The position numbers and the translations under genes are program-made. From Streptomyces diastatochromogenes (GTDB lineage Bacteria > Actinomycetota > Actinomycetes > Streptomycetales > Streptomycetaceae), in contig LIQL01000156.1 in NCBI GenBank assembly GCA_001418405.1, positions 1 through 53,347 on the forward strand: a stretch of DNA of 53,347 bases, in the 5' to 3' direction. Under the pieces are notes generated by a model, which worked only from the letters and a program-made list of their open reading frames with translations, had not been told where the DNA came from and searched no databases. This document shows positions 50,487 to 53,347 of this stretch, piece after piece; position 1 is the stretch's first letter; every line of letters begins with the position of its first letter.

Positions 50487-51389
50487 ATGACCGACCAGCA
50501 CGGCCTTCCCGCGACGGACGACGACGTTCCGGAGATCGGCCCGTACGCCCCCGGCCCGGACCACCTGGGCTTCGCCGCCGAGGAGATCGACACCAGCCGG
50601 CCGCATCCGGCCCGGATGTACGACTACTTCCTCGACGGGTGGGACAACTACGAGGTCGACCGGGTCGCCGCCGACCGGGTCATCGAACTCCACCCGCAGG
50701 TGCGCGACAGCGTCCGCGCCAACGGGGCCTTCCGCCAGCGCGCGGTCCGCGCCGTGGTGGCGGCCGGGGTGCGGCAGTTCCTCGTCCTCGGCATCGGCAT
50801 CCCCACCTCGCCCAACGCCCACGAGGTGGCCCGGCAGGCCGCACCCGAGACCCGGGTGGTGTACGTGGACAGCGACCCGATCGTCGCCACCCACGCCCGG
50901 GCCCGACTCGCCAACGCGCCCGGGACCGCCTTCGCCCTCGGTGACCTCCGCGACCCCAAGGCGGTCCTGGACGACCCGGTGGTCCGCGAACTGATCGACT
51001 TCGAGCGGCCCGTGGGCCTGCTCATCGGAGGCGTGATCGACTTCCTCGGCGACGAGGACCAACCCGCCGCGCTTCTCGCCGCGTTCGGCGCCGCGCTGCC
51101 GGCCGGCAGCCACCTCATCCTCTCGCACGGCACGTACGAACCCTACGAGGGCTACGCGCAGGGCCGCATCGACGAGGCGGCCCGGGCCCACGTGGAAGAG
51201 GTCTACAAGAGCGCCACCACCCCGCTCGCACTGCGCACCAAGGACGAGATCGCGGCCCTCCTCGGACCGTTCGCCCCGTTGGAACCGGGCGTCGTCCGCG
51301 TACCACTGTGGCGACCCGACGGCGCCGTGCCCGGACCGAAGCAGCTCAACGACACCATCTTCTACGGAGTGGCGGGCCGCAAGGACTGA
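50487..51389 (+). CDS. SAM-dependent methyltransferase (PF04672 type)
   Basis: 300 residues from ATG 50487 with GGGAGGAG upstream. The family signature is RPHPARMYDYFLDGWDNYEVDR (about 34-55), QFLVLGIGIPTSPNAHEVA (SAM loop), VVYVDSDPIVATHARARL (acidic loop) and GDLRDP. Family function is unknown; often linked to DUF397/XRE genes. Same transcript as the upstream pair (10-nt gap). Its end overlaps the convergent radical-SAM gene by 28 nt. Confidence 0.9.
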   Translation: MTDQHGLPATDDDVPEIGPYAPGPDHLGFAAEEIDTSRPHPARMYDYFLDGWDNYEVDRVAADRVIELHPQVRDSVRANGAFRQRAVRAVVAAGVRQFLVLGIGIPTSPNAHEVARQAAPETRVVYVDSDPIVATHARARLANAPGTAFALGDLRDPKAVLDDPVVRELIDFERPVGLLIGGVIDFLGDEDQPAALLAAFGAALPAGSHLILSHGTYEPYEGYAQGRIDEAARAHVEEVYKSATTPLALRTKDEIAALLGPFAPLEPGVVRVPLWRPDGAVPGPKQLNDTIFYGVAGRKD

Positions 51390-52303
51390 ACCGGCGGCAC
51401 TCCGGCACGGTCGGACACCGGCGCCCCCGCAGTGCGGGGACGCACCGGAGTGGGGGTCCGACCGGGTGCAGGGATCCGTTCCAGCACACCGCCGGCGAAG
51501 ACGTCGTACAGCGGCAGCGTCTCCAGATGGACGTAGCCGATGTGGCAGTCGCAGACGGCCAGTGGGCAGGGGCGCGGGCGGAGCGCCGCGCGGTAGCTCC
51601 CGTCGTAGAGGTTGCCCAACTCCGCCCGGACGAAATGGCACCGCCGGACCGTGCCGTCACCGTCCACCGACACCACCGACTCGCCCGTCCGGCACGGGAG
51701 TCCGGCACTGCGGTGCGGATGCCGGCTGTACGGGAAGAGCGGATCGAGCGCCGTCCACGCGGCGGCCTCGGCGTCGGTGTACGCGCGACCCTCCGCGGCG
51801 TTGACCCAGAGGTAGACCCCCTCGGGAAGGTCGGCGCGCAGCCTGCGGGCCACGTCGAGATGCTCGGGGAAGCCCACCACGCCCACGCTGAAGCGCACGC
51901 CCCGACCGGCCAACTCCCGGGTCTTCGCCAGGAAACGGTCGTACGGCGTCTGCCCCGGGTGGAAGGTGCACCACAGGGCGAGCGCGTCGGGATCGGCGTC
52001 GGCGAGCCACTCCGTGCGGCAACTGAGGTTGGTCTGGATGGCCACCCGCCGCACGTGCGGCAGCCGGCTCAACTCGACCAGGGCGCGCCGGTACCAGGAG
52101 CGCACCAGGCCCTCGCCCCACGGGGTGAACAGCACGGACAGCCGGTCGTCCGTCTGCTGCGCGGCCCAGGCCACGAAGCGGTCCAACGCCGCCCGGTCGG
52201 CGCGCAGCTGCTCCCGGCTGTCCCGCCGCTTGGCGAACGGGCAGTAGGGGCAGTCGTAGTCGCAGGACGCCAGCGGCCCGCGGTACAGCAGCGTCAAGTC
52301 CAT
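51362..52303 (-). CDS. STM4011 family radical SAM protein
   Basis: 313 residues from ATG 52303; GTG 52318, overlapping the previous stop (GTGA), would add 5. Radical-SAM motif C14-C18-C21 (CDYDCPYC). C-terminal cysteines in LPCRTGE, RRCHF and CPLAVCDC suggest an auxiliary iron-sulfur cluster of the SPASM/Twitch kind. The last 25 or so residues are low complexity. STM4011 proteins occur with STM4012 and other members in operons of undefined function. Probably modifies a small molecule or peptide. Confidence 0.87.
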   Translation of the reverse strand: MDLTLLYRGPLASCDYDCPYCPFAKRRDSREQLRADRAALDRFVAWAAQQTDDRLSVLFTPWGEGLVRSWYRRALVELSRLPHVRRVAIQTNLSCRTEWLADADPDALALWCTFHPGQTPYDRFLAKTRELAGRGVRFSVGVVGFPEHLDVARRLRADLPEGVYLWVNAAEGRAYTDAEAAAWTALDPLFPYSRHPHRSAGLPCRTGESVVSVDGDGTVRRCHFVRAELGNLYDGSYRAALRPRPCPLAVCDCHIGYVHLETLPLYDVFAGGVLERIPAPGRTPTPVRPRTAGAPVSDRAGVPPVQSLRPATP

Positions 52304-52314
52304 CGCGCGGCCCG

Positions 52315-53347
52315 TCACTTGAGGTCGTAGGCGGCCATCCGGGACCGGACGCCGGGGGAGAAGAGCATCGGGCCGAGCGCGTCGGAGTGCGCCAGCCCCT
52401 CGGGGGACAGCCGCAGCAGGTCCGGGCCGGCGGTCCCGTCCAGCCAGCCGCGCGCGGCGAACGCCGCCAGCTCCGCCGGGAAGTCGTCCGCCGGCGCGGT
52501 GCCGAAGCGCGTCCGGTACTCCGCCACCGGCATGCCGGCCGCCTGGAGGACGGACTGCAACAGGTGGCGGCGGCGCGGCTCGTCGCCGGTCATCCGCCAG
52601 CCGAACTCGACGCGCGAGAAGTCCTCGACGGTGCGGGTGGCGTAGTCGTCGATGAGCGAGCGGATCCGCGTCATCCCGACCGCGTAGTCGAAGGAGTAGT
52701 GCAGCGCCGCGGTGTAGGAACGGGCACCGCAGCCCAGGCCGATCATGCCGTCGGTCTGGCAGGCGTGGTCGCCGTCCGGGCCCGGGGCGACCGCGGCGGT
52801 CGGCGACGGCCCCGCTCCGGTGGCCGGACGGCGGAACATCCGCATGGAGACCTGCTCGTAGCCCGCGGCGAGCAGGTGGTCCCGGCCGTGGCGGTACAAC
52901 CGCAGCCGTTGGGCGTCCCACTCCGGGTCGGGCCCGGCGCTCTCCTTGCGGCCCAGTCCGGTCAGCGGTCGCACGTACAGCGGGTAGAGGTAGAGCTCCT
53001 CGGGGCGCCAGCGCAGCGCGGCGTCCAGCGAACGCCGCCAACTGTGCTCGGTCTGCCCGTCGATCCCGTAGATCAGGTCGATGTTGAGGACCGGAACGCC
53101 CGACTGCCGGATCCGGTCCAGTGCCGCCGTCACCTCCGCCGGGTCCTGCGGGCGGACCGCCGCACGGGCCTCGGACGCGACGAAGCTCTGGACGCCGATG
53201 CTGATCCTGGTCGCCCCGCGCTCGGCGAGCACCGCCAGGCGGTCCGCGGTGGCGGTCGACGGCGAGGTCTCCACCGACAGCGGCACCGCCCGCAGGTCCG
53301 CCCCCATCCGCAGCTCCGCGATGTCGCACAGCCGCGCCAGCTCCCCG
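52315..53347 (-). CDS. STM4012 family radical SAM protein (5' end outside window)
   Basis: About 344 C-terminal residues are present; the N-terminus with the radical-SAM cysteines is beyond the right edge. HemN-like features: SVETSPSTATADRL, GATRISIGVQSF, NIDLIYGIDGQTEHSWRRSL, then MIGLGCGARSYTAALHYSF. It resembles coproporphyrinogen-dehydrogenase-type radical-SAM enzymes but belongs to the STM4012 set. Its stop overlaps a GTG of the STM4011 gene, so the two are coupled. Partial gene. Confidence 0.87.
   Translation of the reverse strand, partial: GELARLCDIAELRMGADLRAVPLSVETSPSTATADRLAVLAERGATRISIGVQSFVASEARAAVRPQDPAEVTAALDRIRQSGVPVLNIDLIYGIDGQTEHSWRRSLDAALRWRPEELYLYPLYVRPLTGLGRKESAGPDPEWDAQRLRLYRHGRDHLLAAGYEQVSMRMFRRPATGAGPSPTAAVAPGPDGDHACQTDGMIGLGCGARSYTAALHYSFDYAVGMTRIRSLIDDYATRTVEDFSRVEFGWRMTGDEPRRRHLLQSVLQAAGMPVAEYRTRFGTAPADDFPAELAAFAARGWLDGTAGPDLLRLSPEGLAHSDALGPMLFSPGVRSRMAAYDLK

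Noticed and set aside
1..53347. Prophage, insertion sequence, integrative element or CRISPR array
   Set aside because: No transposase, integrase, phage structural gene, attachment repeat at the tRNA, or regularly spaced repeat was found; composition is uniform.

Overview
This window is high-GC actinobacterial chromosome, almost certainly from a Streptomyces. Third codon positions are overwhelmingly G/C, GTG starts are frequent, and Streptomyces-type families (DUF6230/DUF6114, SCO6745-like, DUF397/DUF5753, SAM-methyltransferase PF04672, actinobacterial ATP-binding anti-sigma-like kinases) appear throughout. Gene order from about 21.6 to 46.8 kb (SCO6745-like protein, idi, CDP-alcohol transferase/TagGH block, hopanoid genes) matches what I remember of the S. 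coelicolor SCO6745-SCO6771 area. I see no insertion sequence, prophage, integrase, CRISPR array or rRNA.

Layout: (1) 0-9 kb: a macrodomain protein, a secreted sphingomyelinase-like phosphodiesterase, a TetR regulator, and an 'MpaB' block. That block has three MpaB/DUF2236 haem-oxygenase-family genes, one of them coupled by a 4-nt overlap to an aldehyde dehydrogenase, around a DUF6230/DUF6114 envelope pair. A 21-bp element 78 bp before the TetR gene recurs 80 bp before one oxygenase pair, which suggests a small TetR regulon. (2) 9-14 kb: three secreted peptidases (M1, S15-type X-prolyl, M14). (3) 14-27 kb: D-amino-acid oxidase, FUSC-type membrane protein, a Cmx-type efflux pump with a leaderless 9-codon upstream ORF and attenuator-like hairpin, Tex, an SCO6745/SalK-like protein, a GlxA regulator with a DJ-1/PfpI partner, an enoyl-CoA hydratase, an ABC-F ATPase and initiator tRNA-fMet. 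(4) 27-29 kb: HdeD-like protein, ATP-binding protein, isopentenyl-diphosphate isomerase (idi).

(5) 29.4-36.5 kb: a tightly overlapping seven-gene operon with two CDP-alcohol phosphatidyltransferases (one fused to an N-terminal domain and apparently starting at CTG), a nucleotidyltransferase, a glycerol-1-phosphate-dehydrogenase-like protein, a family 2 glycosyltransferase and a TagG/TagH-type ABC exporter. Together these read as a pathway that makes, activates and exports a polyol-phosphate-containing glycopolymer or glycolipid; the product is unknown to me. (6) 36.9-46.8 kb: the hopanoid operon hpnC-hpnD-(35-aa ORF)-hpnE-polyprenyl synthase-shc-hpnG-hpnH, then an HpnO-like aminotransferase. 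It makes squalene, cyclises it to hopene and builds the adenosyl/ribosyl side chain. The ispG and dxs genes I expect between hpnH and the aminotransferase are absent; hairpins occupy that gap. (7) 46.8-53.3 kb: tyrosine phosphatase, SGNH hydrolase, an ATP-binding/XRE-DUF5753/DUF397/SAM-methyltransferase regulatory module, and at the right edge a STM4011/STM4012-type radical-SAM pair whose second gene runs off the window.

The most attractive unexplained items are the 35-codon gene that exactly bridges hpnD and hpnE with ATGA overlaps at both ends, the leader/attenuator before the efflux pump, the polyol-phosphate export operon (including a transferase lacking the usual fourth catalytic Asp), the TetR/MpaB/aldehyde-dehydrogenase locus, and the STM4011/4012 pair.
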